Assembly (NCBI RefSeq): GCF_047263945.1
Contig: NZ_JBLAVB010000001.1
Span: 1,001,259-1,065,258 of the forward strand
Direction: 5' to 3'
Source of the DNA: Rhodospirillum sp047263945
GTDB taxonomy: Bacteria; Pseudomonadota; Alphaproteobacteria; Rhodospirillales; Rhodospirillaceae
Length of the DNA stretch: 64,000 nucleotides
This document shows positions 52,113 through 60,352 of this stretch, piece after piece. Position 1 is the first letter of the stretch. Every line of letters starts with the position of its first letter. The notes below the pieces were generated by a model. The model ran no database searches. It saw only the letters and a program-made list of their open reading frames with translations, and was not told where the DNA came from. The position numbers were made by a program, and so were the translations under genes.

Positions 52113-54253
52113 TGCCACCCGTATCCGCGCCCTATCGCTTCATCCCCATCACGCCGAACCTGGTGATTCCGCCCCCTGTTCCGCTCGAGGACCTCTCCTT
52201 CGACACTCCCTTGAGCAGGGGAAGCGTTTCGGCGCGCATCAAAATTGTCTGGACCGCCAAGACCCCGGTCTGTGTCGGCGACAATGAAGGCGGAGACGAC
52301 ACCGCAAGGGAGGTCACCCCCTTGCGGGTCGGGGGACGCTACTGTCTGCCGGGTCCCTCCCTTCGGGGCATGTTGCGCAATACCGTCGCCATCGCGACCT
52401 TCTCCCACCTGGGGCGGATCAACAGCCATCGCCATGAGAGTCACCGCGATTTCACGGGGTTGCCCGGCAGTGACTATCATCAAATCAAGGTCGCGGGACA
52501 GGGAGCAACCAAGGTTTATGGCGGCTGGCTGTCATGGGAAGAAGACAGGAAGGCTTGGATTTTAAGACCTGCGGGCAGCGGAAGTTTCTACCGCGTCGGG
52601 ATCGATGATCTCCTGGACAAGATCCACCAGACCGACGGCAACGACACCCTCAACAGAACCGATTGGCTGATCAAGGACGCAGCCGAAAAATATGACCTGG
52701 TTCAAACCTGCCTCCCATCCGCTGGACGGTTGCCTGTGCGCATTGTCGACGCACCCAATAGAAAAACGGGCTTCCAAAGCCCTTGGCCAAAACTCCCCGT
52801 CACCTGGGGCGAAAGGGGAAATGTCTCCTTCGTTCAATTGGCAAAGGGAAGCACCGCCAAGGCGCTCCAAGTCATTTGCACGGGCCCGATGGCCGAGGAA
52901 AACATCACCTCCCAGGCCCAGACCGCGCCAAAGGCCACCGAATGCCTGTTCGCTCTGCCCGGAAAACAGGAAATCGAGATCCCCAAGTCCTGGATGGAGG
53001 TTTTCCACCAGTTCAACGCCGATCCCAGCCGGGACGGAGGCAATCCCAAGGGCATCTGGCGGGATTGGCTGCGTGCCAAGAACTGGCACCAAATCACCCC
53101 AGGTTTCGAGGAAAAAAGGGACGACCGGGAGACCTTCCCCCAGGTCATGACGGACGCTCCAGGCATTCCCGTTTTCTATACCAATGGGACCGAGGATTTC
53201 GACCTCTCCCAACCCTTGGATGGGACCCTGTCCCCAGGGCGGCAGACCTTTTGGTTTTCCTTGTCCCGCGTCTTCCGCATGCCCCATGCCTATGGGGTGG
53301 GTGAAGTGGCCCGGCGCCTCTACACCACGGATCAACCCGGCGATACGACAGAACGGACCTACGACGTTCCCAGATTGACCAATCCCCTGGGGTGGGATTT
53401 CGCACGTGCGCTGTTCGGCGAAGTGGACGGCGCCAACCGGGACAGCCGAGAGGACGATCGGGACGCCCAAGCCGACGGAACCAAACGCGAACAGGCCTTA
53501 AAAGGCCGAGTGGCCGTGGGATTCGCCTGGGCTCCCCAGGGCACAAAACCCGAGAGCCAAACGAAATCCGGCGTTTTTGGCCAGCCTAGGGAGTCCTTTT
53601 GGCCCTTCTATTTGCGGGACCGCGATAATCCCGACCGGGGAGGCAGCTATTCCAGCGCAAGCGCGATTCCCGCAGGCAGAAAACGCACCTATGCCCGCAC
53701 CAGGCCAGACTCCCAGTGGCCCCAAGGCAACGGGAACGAGAACACCCTGTCCACGCTCCGGTTCCTCCCTGTCGGCACGCGGTTCGAAGGGGAGATCCGC
53801 GTCCACAATCTGGCTCCGGCGGAATTTGGCGCGCTCCTGTGGGCGATCACCTTCGGACCGGATGAGGGGCACAAGCGATGTCACCAAATCGGCCGGGCGA
53901 AAGGTCTGGGACATGGGGTGATCCACCCGGAGATCTCATTTGCCGCACCGGTGCGTGTGCACCAGTGCGATCCCCTTCCGGAAGGAGACCCTCAAAACCC
54001 CAAAACCTGGATCCAGGCCTTTGTCGATTACATGGACCAAGCCTTGGACGAGCGCGACGAGGCTCCCTATCTGGATCAGCAGGCAATCCGCATGCTTCAG
54101 GCCATGGCCACCCCAGAGCGGGGAGACCAACTTGCCGCTCGCCTGAAGACGGGAGAGTTACCGGACTTCGCGTCCTGGCGTCCAGAGACCAAGGAGATTA
54201 TCTCAGGGAATTGGACCTGCCCCTATCCGTTCCCCGTTAACGACGAGATCTAA
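52112..54253 (+). CDS. Large RAMP protein, TIGR03986-like
   Basis: A 713-residue protein resembling the TIGR03986 family of CRISPR RAMP proteins. The first RAMP signature is VWTAKTPVCVGDNEGGDDTA with YCLPGPSLRGMLRNTVAI at about 80-95. A long middle region with FWFSLSRVFRMPHAYGVGEV and a charged loop (EDDRDAQADGTKREQ) follows. A C-terminal Cas7-like part has LSTLRFLPVGTRFEGEIRVH and a glycine-rich HQIGRAKGLGHGVIHPEI, typical of RAMP G-loops. It is the last effector gene. It probably caps or extends the backbone on crRNA. Subunit role is not certain. Confidence 0.72.
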   Translation: MPPVSAPYRFIPITPNLVIPPPVPLEDLSFDTPLSRGSVSARIKIVWTAKTPVCVGDNEGGDDTAREVTPLRVGGRYCLPGPSLRGMLRNTVAIATFSHLGRINSHRHESHRDFTGLPGSDYHQIKVAGQGATKVYGGWLSWEEDRKAWILRPAGSGSFYRVGIDDLLDKIHQTDGNDTLNRTDWLIKDAAEKYDLVQTCLPSAGRLPVRIVDAPNRKTGFQSPWPKLPVTWGERGNVSFVQLAKGSTAKALQVICTGPMAEENITSQAQTAPKATECLFALPGKQEIEIPKSWMEVFHQFNADPSRDGGNPKGIWRDWLRAKNWHQITPGFEEKRDDRETFPQVMTDAPGIPVFYTNGTEDFDLSQPLDGTLSPGRQTFWFSLSRVFRMPHAYGVGEVARRLYTTDQPGDTTERTYDVPRLTNPLGWDFARALFGEVDGANRDSREDDRDAQADGTKREQALKGRVAVGFAWAPQGTKPESQTKSGVFGQPRESFWPFYLRDRDNPDRGGSYSSASAIPAGRKRTYARTRPDSQWPQGNGNENTLSTLRFLPVGTRFEGEIRVHNLAPAEFGALLWAITFGPDEGHKRCHQIGRAKGLGHGVIHPEISFAAPVRVHQCDPLPEGDPQNPKTWIQAFVDYMDQALDERDEAPYLDQQAIRMLQAMATPERGDQLAARLKTGELPDFASWRPETKEIISGNWTCPYPFPVNDEI

Positions 54254-54303
54254 AGCGGGCTGGCCCCTCCGCCGATCGTCCGTTGCGGCTCGACACTTCC
54301 CCT

Positions 54304-54370
54304 TAGATCAAATGGTTAGGGCATCGAGTGGACCGGAAAACCGGTTCCCACTTTTCCGCTCGATGCTCTA
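54304..54370. repeat. Alphaproteobacterial extragenic palindrome
   Basis: AGATCAAATGGTTAGGGCAT, then CGAGTGGACCGGAAAACCGG and a closing CCGCTCGATGCTCTA form a palindromic intergenic repeat of a type widespread in alphaproteobacteria. It sits between the convergent effector operon and the CorA-like gene and may terminate both. Confidence 0.6.
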
Positions 54371-54398
54371 GCCGACCCCGCGGGATTTGAGCGACAGG

Positions 54399-56147
54399 CT
54401 ATCGGGCAAACCACTCGGCGATACCATCACCGACCGTCAACCAACAGCCCAGACAAAAGAAGACCGCGACAAGCACCAGAAACCCGGAATACCAGCCCCC
54501 GGGCCAACACCACTGTGACCGCCCACGCCACGACAGGCCCCAGTGCATCACAATCGCCACGAACAAGGCCCCCGCCAAAACGAAGGCCCCCGCCCCCCAG
54601 GCGGGCCAGTCCCCCCAGTTTGAGGCCTCCCTAGACGGCACGATAATATTCATGCCCAGGAAACCGACGGTAACTCCCAAAACGGCAACCAACGTGGCGA
54701 TCCAGTTGAACCGCTCCGCCGCTCCGGCGATGCGCTCGTCCTGAAGCCGGTCTACGAAAGCCTTTGCTTCCCGGACTTCGGCACTGACCTGGGCATGCAG
54801 GCGCTCAATCCCCAAATGCTTGCGCCAGAGGTCGAACAACTCCCGGCCCTGGATCTGGTTGGTGATCTCCGTGAACCAGAACACATGGGTGAATTCGAGC
54901 ATCGATTGCAGGATCCGGTCCAAGGGCCGCCGTGTCTCCGCCCGGTTCACGCCCCCATCCTCCGCGTATTCCCCGATGACATCGGTCAAACGGTCGGAAA
55001 TGTTGTGCAGGGCCGAAAGCTGAAACTGGCTGACCAGGGCCATTTGGAAATAATGCCGCCGGAAATGCTCGGCGAGGAACGGAAGCTGACCATTTTTGGT
55101 GACCACGACGAAGGAAAAGCCCATGCAGACATACCGCGTGGTGAATCCCACCTCCGGGTCCCAAAATCGGTCGTAACAGGACTTCTCCACGAAGTCCTCC
55201 AGGAAAGCCCGCCCGTAGGGAAGCTCCTTGCCCGCCTCGTCCACGTTCCCCAGACGCACCCAATCCACCTCGGTCAGCCTTTCGGGATGGTCTAGCCCCA
55301 AAAAGGTCAGACAGGTCATGCGGTCGTCCTGGATCTGGTGCCAAACCAGATTTTTCTGGGACAGGTCGGGAAGCAGGGGAAGCCACTGCTCGCCAATGGG
55401 GGCCTGCCGCCGGTCGCCCTGGAACCGCCCCTGGATCCGCTCCCAAACTCCGTCCGAGGTGAAGGAGATCCCCTCCGCCGGAACCGTCCCGGGCACCCCT
55501 TGCCAAGTCATGCGCGCCAGGGTTTGCGCCGCGGCGGGCGGCTTGTCCTTGCTGGTGTAGAAGAAGGGGGGATAGACATGGCGGACCCGCTCCGTCAGTT
55601 CCATGACCAGGGCAAGCGGCAACCCGGCAGCCCCGGCATGCGGCCCGATATCCTCCGCCGGATCCCAGCGCAATTCCGTCACGACCACCACATCACCGGT
55701 CCGGAAAGAATGGATCGCCAGACGGTCCACCACCAGACGCGCAGTGGGCGCGGTGTCTTTCCCATCGGCGAGCCACAGATCCACATGGGTCACGTCCCCC
55801 CGGCGATGGATGGCCATGGACTGGGGGGAATCGTACAGAAACTTTTGCACGAAAGGATAGAAGTAGACGTATTCCGCATATTCCTCCGGCGTATGGCGCG
55901 GATCGGTGTCCCCCTCCCACCCTCGGCCGCGCGCATGTTTCAACCGGTTGTCCTGGCGCCGCCAAGGACTGTCGGGCTGGTTCAGAAGGGCCAGAAACCG
56001 CTTATGGATCTTCCCCCCATCGAAGGCCCCCATGGGCGCAACTCTATCCCGAAGGGCCAGGGGCCATGTCAGGATCAGTCGGAAATCCTCGACAACGGGC
56101 CGAGGAACGGCCCAACAGGCCCCATCCGCCCCCTTGGTCACCTCCAT
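54399..56147 (-). CDS. CorA-like membrane protein, putative CRISPR type III ancillary effector
   Basis: A protein of about 582 residues (609 if GTG 56228 is used). I prefer ATG 56147, which has GGGGGAG 7 bases upstream. The first 400 residues are soluble and unfamiliar. The C-terminal part is CorA-like: a long helical stalk (LHAQVSAEVREAKAFVDRLQ), then FNWIATLVAVLGVTVGFLGMN with the GMN channel signature, and two more hydrophobic helices, one more than CorA. CorA-family proteins accompany several type III systems and are thought to respond to nucleotide messengers such as SAM-AMP. It is antisense to, and convergent with, the RAMP operon. No paired phosphodiesterase gene is seen. Confidence 0.72.
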   Translation of the reverse strand: MEVTKGADGACWAVPRPVVEDFRLILTWPLALRDRVAPMGAFDGGKIHKRFLALLNQPDSPWRRQDNRLKHARGRGWEGDTDPRHTPEEYAEYVYFYPFVQKFLYDSPQSMAIHRRGDVTHVDLWLADGKDTAPTARLVVDRLAIHSFRTGDVVVVTELRWDPAEDIGPHAGAAGLPLALVMELTERVRHVYPPFFYTSKDKPPAAAQTLARMTWQGVPGTVPAEGISFTSDGVWERIQGRFQGDRRQAPIGEQWLPLLPDLSQKNLVWHQIQDDRMTCLTFLGLDHPERLTEVDWVRLGNVDEAGKELPYGRAFLEDFVEKSCYDRFWDPEVGFTTRYVCMGFSFVVVTKNGQLPFLAEHFRRHYFQMALVSQFQLSALHNISDRLTDVIGEYAEDGGVNRAETRRPLDRILQSMLEFTHVFWFTEITNQIQGRELFDLWRKHLGIERLHAQVSAEVREAKAFVDRLQDERIAGAAERFNWIATLVAVLGVTVGFLGMNIIVPSREASNWGDWPAWGAGAFVLAGALFVAIVMHWGLSWRGRSQWCWPGGWYSGFLVLVAVFFCLGCWLTVGDGIAEWFAR

Positions 56148-56302
56148 GGCGTGTCTCCCCCAATCCCCAGGTCCATCCCAATGGCTGGAGAGAATATCAA
56201 GGATCAGGCGAGGAGGAAACACGTTCACCTTGACAGAACACCCCCATACACGATGAAGTTTTCTGTCACCGAAGACCGCGCGATGGCGAAAGGAAGCCTG
56301 TC

Positions 56303-57340
56303 ATGGATGGAAGCAGCGGCACCGGGAACGGCACCACCACCAATCGGGCCCCGGAGACAAGCGCATCCCCCAATCCCCTGCGATGGCGCTTGGGCAATCC
56401 CAATCGGTCCGTGGACAGCGCCAACCTGGCCCGGGAGTGGTTCCAATCGGACATTGTGCTCACCCTTGGCCCCAACGCCCCGGATGCTGTCGCGGGCGAC
56501 CCTGCTGTGGCGGATCGGATCCGCGGGGCACTGGGCCGGACCCTCATGGAGTCCGCCAGTGGCGAAGCCATCTCCGGCCGTCCCTGCCCCTGGTCGCCCC
56601 CCTGCGCCCTGGATATCCTGTGGGGCGAGACCGGGCAGGTCCGGCGCGGCGTGCCCATCCCCAAGCCCTTCCTGATCCGGGTGGACGCACCCCGGCCCGG
56701 ATGGCTGGAGATCCGCCTGTCCCTCTTCGGCTTCGCCACCGATTGGGCGGAGGGCATCGGCGACGCCCTGGTCCGCACGTTTCGCAATGGGGTGTCCCTG
56801 GAAGGCGGACCGCATCGGCGCCCCTTCGACCCCTGCCACCGCCTTGTCGAGACCCCCAACCCCGCCCCCTGTCCGCCGCCCTTCGCCAGATCGGACGACG
56901 TGGCCGACGTCTCCTTGTGGTTTATCACCCCCGTAATTCCCCGACGCGGCAACCGGACGGCCCTTGATCCCCTCGCCCTGCTGACCGGCCTGTCCCGGCG
57001 GGCGGAAGGCATGGCGCGTTGGCATGACGCCGCCCTGGAGGTCCAGGGCCAAGCCCTGGGCGAGGCAGCCCGGGCCCTGCGTGTGGACCCCTTCGGCCTG
57101 CGCCCCATCGCCTGGACCCGACCCCACACCCGCAACCGGTCCCACGACATCCCCCGCAGCGGCTTCACCGGCCCCTACCGCCTGTTTGGCCCCTCCTGGG
57201 CCCTGGCGGAAATCCAGCCCCTTCTCACCCTCGGACAGGCCCAAGGCGCCGGTGGACATGTGGCGCTCGGCCTGGGACAGTATCGCTTGATCGGCCCAAA
57301 AGGGCCCTCCAACAGTGAAACATCAGTGGATTTTAGATAA
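56303..57340 (+). CDS. cas6: CRISPR pre-crRNA endoribonuclease Cas6
   Basis: A 345-residue protein with the Cas6 C-terminal pattern: HDIPRSGFTGPYRLFGPSWA, LLTLGQAQGAGGHVALGLG and QYRL, the last being the family glycine-rich loop. The N-terminal half has AISGRPCPWSPPCALDILWG and RPGWLEIRLSLFGFATDW. Cas6 cuts repeat RNA to leave the 8-nt 5' tag; all three arrays end in the compatible CGGACTGAAAC. AGGAAG stands 6 bases before the ATG. It is separated from the effector operon by the antisense corA-like gene and followed by array 3. A 272-bp copy of its 3' end lies at 58061. Confidence 0.85.
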   Translation: MDGSSGTGNGTTTNRAPETSASPNPLRWRLGNPNRSVDSANLAREWFQSDIVLTLGPNAPDAVAGDPAVADRIRGALGRTLMESASGEAISGRPCPWSPPCALDILWGETGQVRRGVPIPKPFLIRVDAPRPGWLEIRLSLFGFATDWAEGIGDALVRTFRNGVSLEGGPHRRPFDPCHRLVETPNPAPCPPPFARSDDVADVSLWFITPVIPRRGNRTALDPLALLTGLSRRAEGMARWHDAALEVQGQALGEAARALRVDPFGLRPIAWTRPHTRNRSHDIPRSGFTGPYRLFGPSWALAEIQPLLTLGQAQGAGGHVALGLGQYRLIGPKGPSNSETSVDFR

Positions 57341-57478
57341 TCCTTTGAATTAAATGAGAAATATTATGGTTGAGAGAGAAGTTATGAACTTTTACCTCGA
57401 AAATACGACAGTATCAGGCCAGATCCGTGGAAAGCCCTGTCAAATATCAGCCTTGCGCAATCCCTTCCAGGGAGGTAG

Positions 57479-57723
57479 GGTGAACGCCCTTCCGCTTATC
57501 CACGCGGACTGAAACAACAGTTTTCTACTGTTCGCCAGTCGCGCCGGGTGAACGCCCTTCCGCTTATCCACGCGGACTGAAACAACGCTGCCGGGGATAC
57601 CCTGGACGTGGGTCTTCTGGTGAACGCCCTTCCGCTTATCCACGCGGACTGAAACTTCGGTGTTATCGCCAAAAGCGGCGGAGCTTGGTGAACGCCCTTC
57701 CGCTTATCCACGCGGACCAAGTT
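57479..57723 (+). CRISPR. CRISPR array 3: three repeats plus a degenerate fourth, three spacers
   Basis: Repeats start at 57479, 57547, 57619 and 57687. Units read GGTGAACGCCCTTCCGCTTA...CACGCGGACTGAAAC; the last loses its TGAAAC end (ACCAAG instead). Spacers are 31, 35 and 31 bp. The repeat differs from arrays 1 and 2 mainly at positions 6-8. The preceding bases CCTTGCGCAATCCCTTCCAG plus GGAGGTAGG are the conserved leader end. Confidence 0.93.
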
Positions 57724-57821
57724 TTCTTGAGGAGAGGAAGCCGGTCCCTATAGAGAGCTAGGCGCCTGTTTTTCAGAGAGCCGGCCCAGACCTCAAGGCT
57801 GTCCAAACGGCGATCGGTGAC

Positions 57822-57995
57822 TTAAAACGCCGGGTCAAGATCTTTGTTCTGACGCGTCAGCGTGAAGACCTTCCGCCCCTGCACCTGGAAACTCAGATGC
57901 TCTTCCCAAAGCTGCGCGGCAAAAAAACACCTGCAGGCCTCGACACTGAAGGTGATCACCTCGGCCAGAGCCTCCCCTTCCCCCCATCCACAACG
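57822..57995 (-). pseudogene. Unidentified C-terminal coding remnant between array 3 and the cas6 copy
   Basis: On the minus strand a protein-like frame reads EVITFSVEACRCFFAAQLWE then EHLSFQVQGRKVFTLTRQNK and stops at 57822. Upstream it is lost where the cas6 fragment begins. I do not recognise it; it may be a transposase C-terminus. Confidence 0.35.
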
Positions 57996-58060
57996 TCAAG
58001 CAGGGTGGTTCCCCATTGCAGCTTGCCCACCCACCGCCCATTCCAGAAGAACCACCTCCC

Positions 58061-58332
58061 CCTGGGCGAGGCGGCCCGGGCCCTGCGTGTGGACCCCTCC
58101 GGCCTGCGCCCCATCGCCTGGACCCGACCCCACACCCGCAACCGGTCCCACGACATCCCCCGCAGCGGCTTCACAGACCCCTACCGCCTATTTGGCCCCT
58201 CCTGGGCCCTGGCGGAAATTCAGCCCCTTCTCACCCTCGGACAGGCCCAAGGCGCCGGTGGACATATGGCGCTCGACCTGGGACAGTATCACTTGATCTG
58301 CCCAAATGGGCCTTCCAACAGTGAAACATTAG
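58061..58332 (+). pseudogene. Duplicated 3' fragment of cas6
   Basis: These 272 bases match 57055-57326 of cas6 (offset 1006), with about 13 differences by eye, roughly 95% identity. The frame is kept through PYRLFGPSWALAEIQPLLTL but has no start of its own. Its right end is the exact left end of an IS5-type element, suggesting the copy arose with IS-linked recombination. Confidence 0.75.
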
Positions 58333-58345
58333 GGCCTGTTGACGT

Positions 58346-59235
58346 TCATCTGGTTCGAATGACAGTTGCTGCCAGATAAATCATAGTGGCGAAGCTTTGA
58401 TCGGTCTTGCAGGCACGCATGGCGATGGGCTTGAATTCCTTGAGCTTTTGGAAGAAATTTTCAATGAGATGGCGTCATTTGTATTTTTCGGCATCGTGGG
58501 GGATTGGGGTAATACGGTTGGCTTTGGCCGGAATGACCGCTTCGATGCCGCGTTGCGTCAAGAGATCGCGAAGCCAGTCGGCATCATAGGCTTTGTCGCC
58601 AAGGAAGGCGTCGAAACCCAGGCCATCGATCAGGGCGGCTACCCCGGTGGTTTCTCCCCGCTGCCCCGGCATCAATTGGAAGCGAACCAATTGTCCCAGC
58701 CCATCGACCAACGCCAAGATTTTGGTGGTCAGCCCGCCCCGGCTTTTGCCGATTGCCTGACCTTGAGTCCCCTTTCGCGCCTCGCCCGTGACGGTGAACG
58801 CGGACAATGGTGCCGTCAACCATGGCGTACTCGAAATCCGCATCTGTAGATAAGGCATTGAAGATGCCTTCAAAAGCTCCAGCCTTGGCCCAACGGCGGA
58901 AGCGTTTGAAGACCGAATTCCATTTCCCGAATTCCGCCGGAAGATCCCGCCAGGGCGAACCCGTCGGGGCAATCCACAGCACACCTTCCAAGAACAACCG
59001 GCCATCTCCTCCGGTCTGGCCTGGATCGCTGGTCTTATACCCAGGTGCGGTGAGTTTGCCTCACCGCACCTTGGAAGCGGCCAAGTGGCCGCCGCGCCTT
59101 ATGGCGCGTAAAAGCCCGCCTGGCGTTTGAACGCAAGAAAAGCGGCCTGGGTTTCAACCCGCGCCGCTTGGTATTACCAAGACAGTAGGGGGCGATGGCT
59201 TCCCATTGCCGATCACTCAAAATATCGCGGTCCAA
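58346..59235 (-). pseudogene. IS5-family transposase, broken three times
   Basis: The N-terminus MDRDILSDRQWEAIAPYCLG is cut by element copy C, then resumes as TSDPGQTGGDGRLFLEGVLW, GSPWRDLPAEFGKWNSVFKR. A frameshift follows near VRVHRHG, after which LDGLGQLVRFQLMPG-like sequence and DAFLGDKAYDADWLRDLL (DDE domain) continue. A TGA replaces the expected Trp codon after DAEKYK, before RHLIENFFQKLKEFKPIAMR. It cannot be functional. Confidence 0.85.
59038..59173 (+). repeat. 136-bp palindromic mobile element (MITE-like), copy C, inside an IS5 transposase
   Basis: It is flanked by TTA on both sides (59035-59037 and 59174-59176; TAA on the transposase strand). Removing the element and one TTA restores the reading frame through Gly-Lys-Thr, which proves insertion and gives the exact ends TACCCAGG and CTTGGTA. 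Confidence 0.9.
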
Positions 59236-59443
59236 AGTTTGATTCCTTCTTCAAACCAAGCTTTGAATCAAATTCTAGATCGATTGGGAATCCCAAATTT
59301 GAACGTCAACAGGCCATCAGGCGGTCATATCATCTGTTACCGACATGTCGACCCACACTACACGACAGGGCGCATTTTAGTGTGGCGGTGGATGGTGAGA
59401 TCGTTTCCCCTCTGGGTGGAAAAACTGCCCATAGGGGCATCCG

Positions 59444-59793
59444 TTGGAGATCCAGTTTTTCACCACCCTGTTGCAGACGTTACCGGCCCATGTCCGCCTT
59501 GGCAAGACGCGCCAGGAAACCCTCAGCCTTCTGATTGTCGGCGTCATCAGCACACGCACGGTCAATTTGTCGCATATCTCTGCAGAGTAGCTCGATCGCG
59601 CTTCGGTTGTGTCGACCTATCGCCGTCTGCAGCGGTTCTTCCAGCATGTGCAGCTTGACGACGACTGGGTGGTTCCCCTGGTCGTGCGCTTGATCGGCTC
59701 CCGCCCGCCCTGGGTCCTGTGCCTTGACCGCACCAACTGGAAGCTCGGTCGACACGATATGAATTTTCTGGTTCTCGCTGTCACCACACGGCG
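59444..59793 (+). pseudogene. IS4-like transposase N-terminal remnant
   Basis: QTLPAHVRLGKTRQETLSLL and VGVISTRTVNLSHIS are followed by a frameshift near 59603, then STYRRLQRFFQHVQLDDDW and WVLCLDRTNWKLGRHDMNFL, a DDE-transposase catalytic-Asp region. The sequence stops abruptly at VTTRR, where it is fused to another IS fragment on the other strand. Confidence 0.65.
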
Positions 59794-59997
59794 CTGCTGC
59801 CGCCATTGGCATCCCGTCGTCACCATGTACAGGATGGTGTTGAACACCTCCCGTAAATCCGTCGTTCGTGGCCGTCCAGCCCCTTTCCGGGGAGGCATGT
59901 GGGGCGCGATCAGGCTCCATTCACGATCGGTCAGATCACTTGCATAGCGCTCGGCATCTCGCCGATACTCGCAACGAGCGGTTTCAGTCCAGGGCAT
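59794..59997 (-). pseudogene. IS5-family transposase N-terminal fragment (second element)
   Basis: MPWTETARCEYRRDAERYAS, DLTDREWSLIAPHMPPRKGA and FNTILYMVTTGCQWR match the start of IS5-type transposases. It ends at the junction with the IS4-like remnant. The two truncated elements point head to head, indicating insertion followed by deletion. Confidence 0.7.
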
Positions 59998-60086
59998 CCG
60001 TGGATCCGTTTTGGCGTGGCACCCAAACAGAATCACAACCTACTGAAATCGCTCAACCCTTTTTGGGTCGGGCTCTGAGGCTAAGT

Positions 60087-60167
60087 TGGCCTCGAAGGGG
60101 CCTTAAAGCTTATAAGATGAAGTGCAACTGGATTAGCTTGACTCAAGCTTATCAAGTTGTACCCTAA
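60087..60167. repeat. REP-like palindromic repeat, copy 3
   Basis: GGCCTCGAAGGGGCCTTAAA and AGCTTGACTCAAGCTTATCA are related to 24424-24502 but more diverged. Between 60000 and 60352 there is otherwise no gene; the DNA becomes AT-rich toward the next start. Confidence 0.45.
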
Positions 60168-60352
60168 AATAGGTATGGGTTAAGTTGATATATGCTAAGT
60201 GAAGGCTATGATAGATTGAATAGGGTAACGTTGAGGAATCTTCTCTGACCGTTGAAGTAAAATGGCATAGCCATTTCATAAGGCTAGTGGAAGGGAATAG
60301 CTTAGGTTTTTATCTCGACGAGCATGCTGATATGCGGCAATTAGGAAGAACT

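Larger units (their letters stand above)
58333..59315. mobile_element. IS5-family insertion sequence, interrupted by element copy C
   Basis: Perfect 16-bp inverted repeats GGCCTGTTGACGTTCA (58333-58348) and TGAACGTCAACAGGCC (59300-59315) bound the unit. Without the 136-bp insert and its 3-bp duplication it would be about 844 bp, normal for IS5. No matching target duplication flanks it, consistent with later rearrangement. Confidence 0.8.

Noticed and set aside
59038..59173. Idea that the IS5 element here mobilises the 136-bp element
   Set aside because: The IS5 termini (GGCCTGTTGACGTTCA) do not match the element termini (TACCAAGG), and the transposase is broken.
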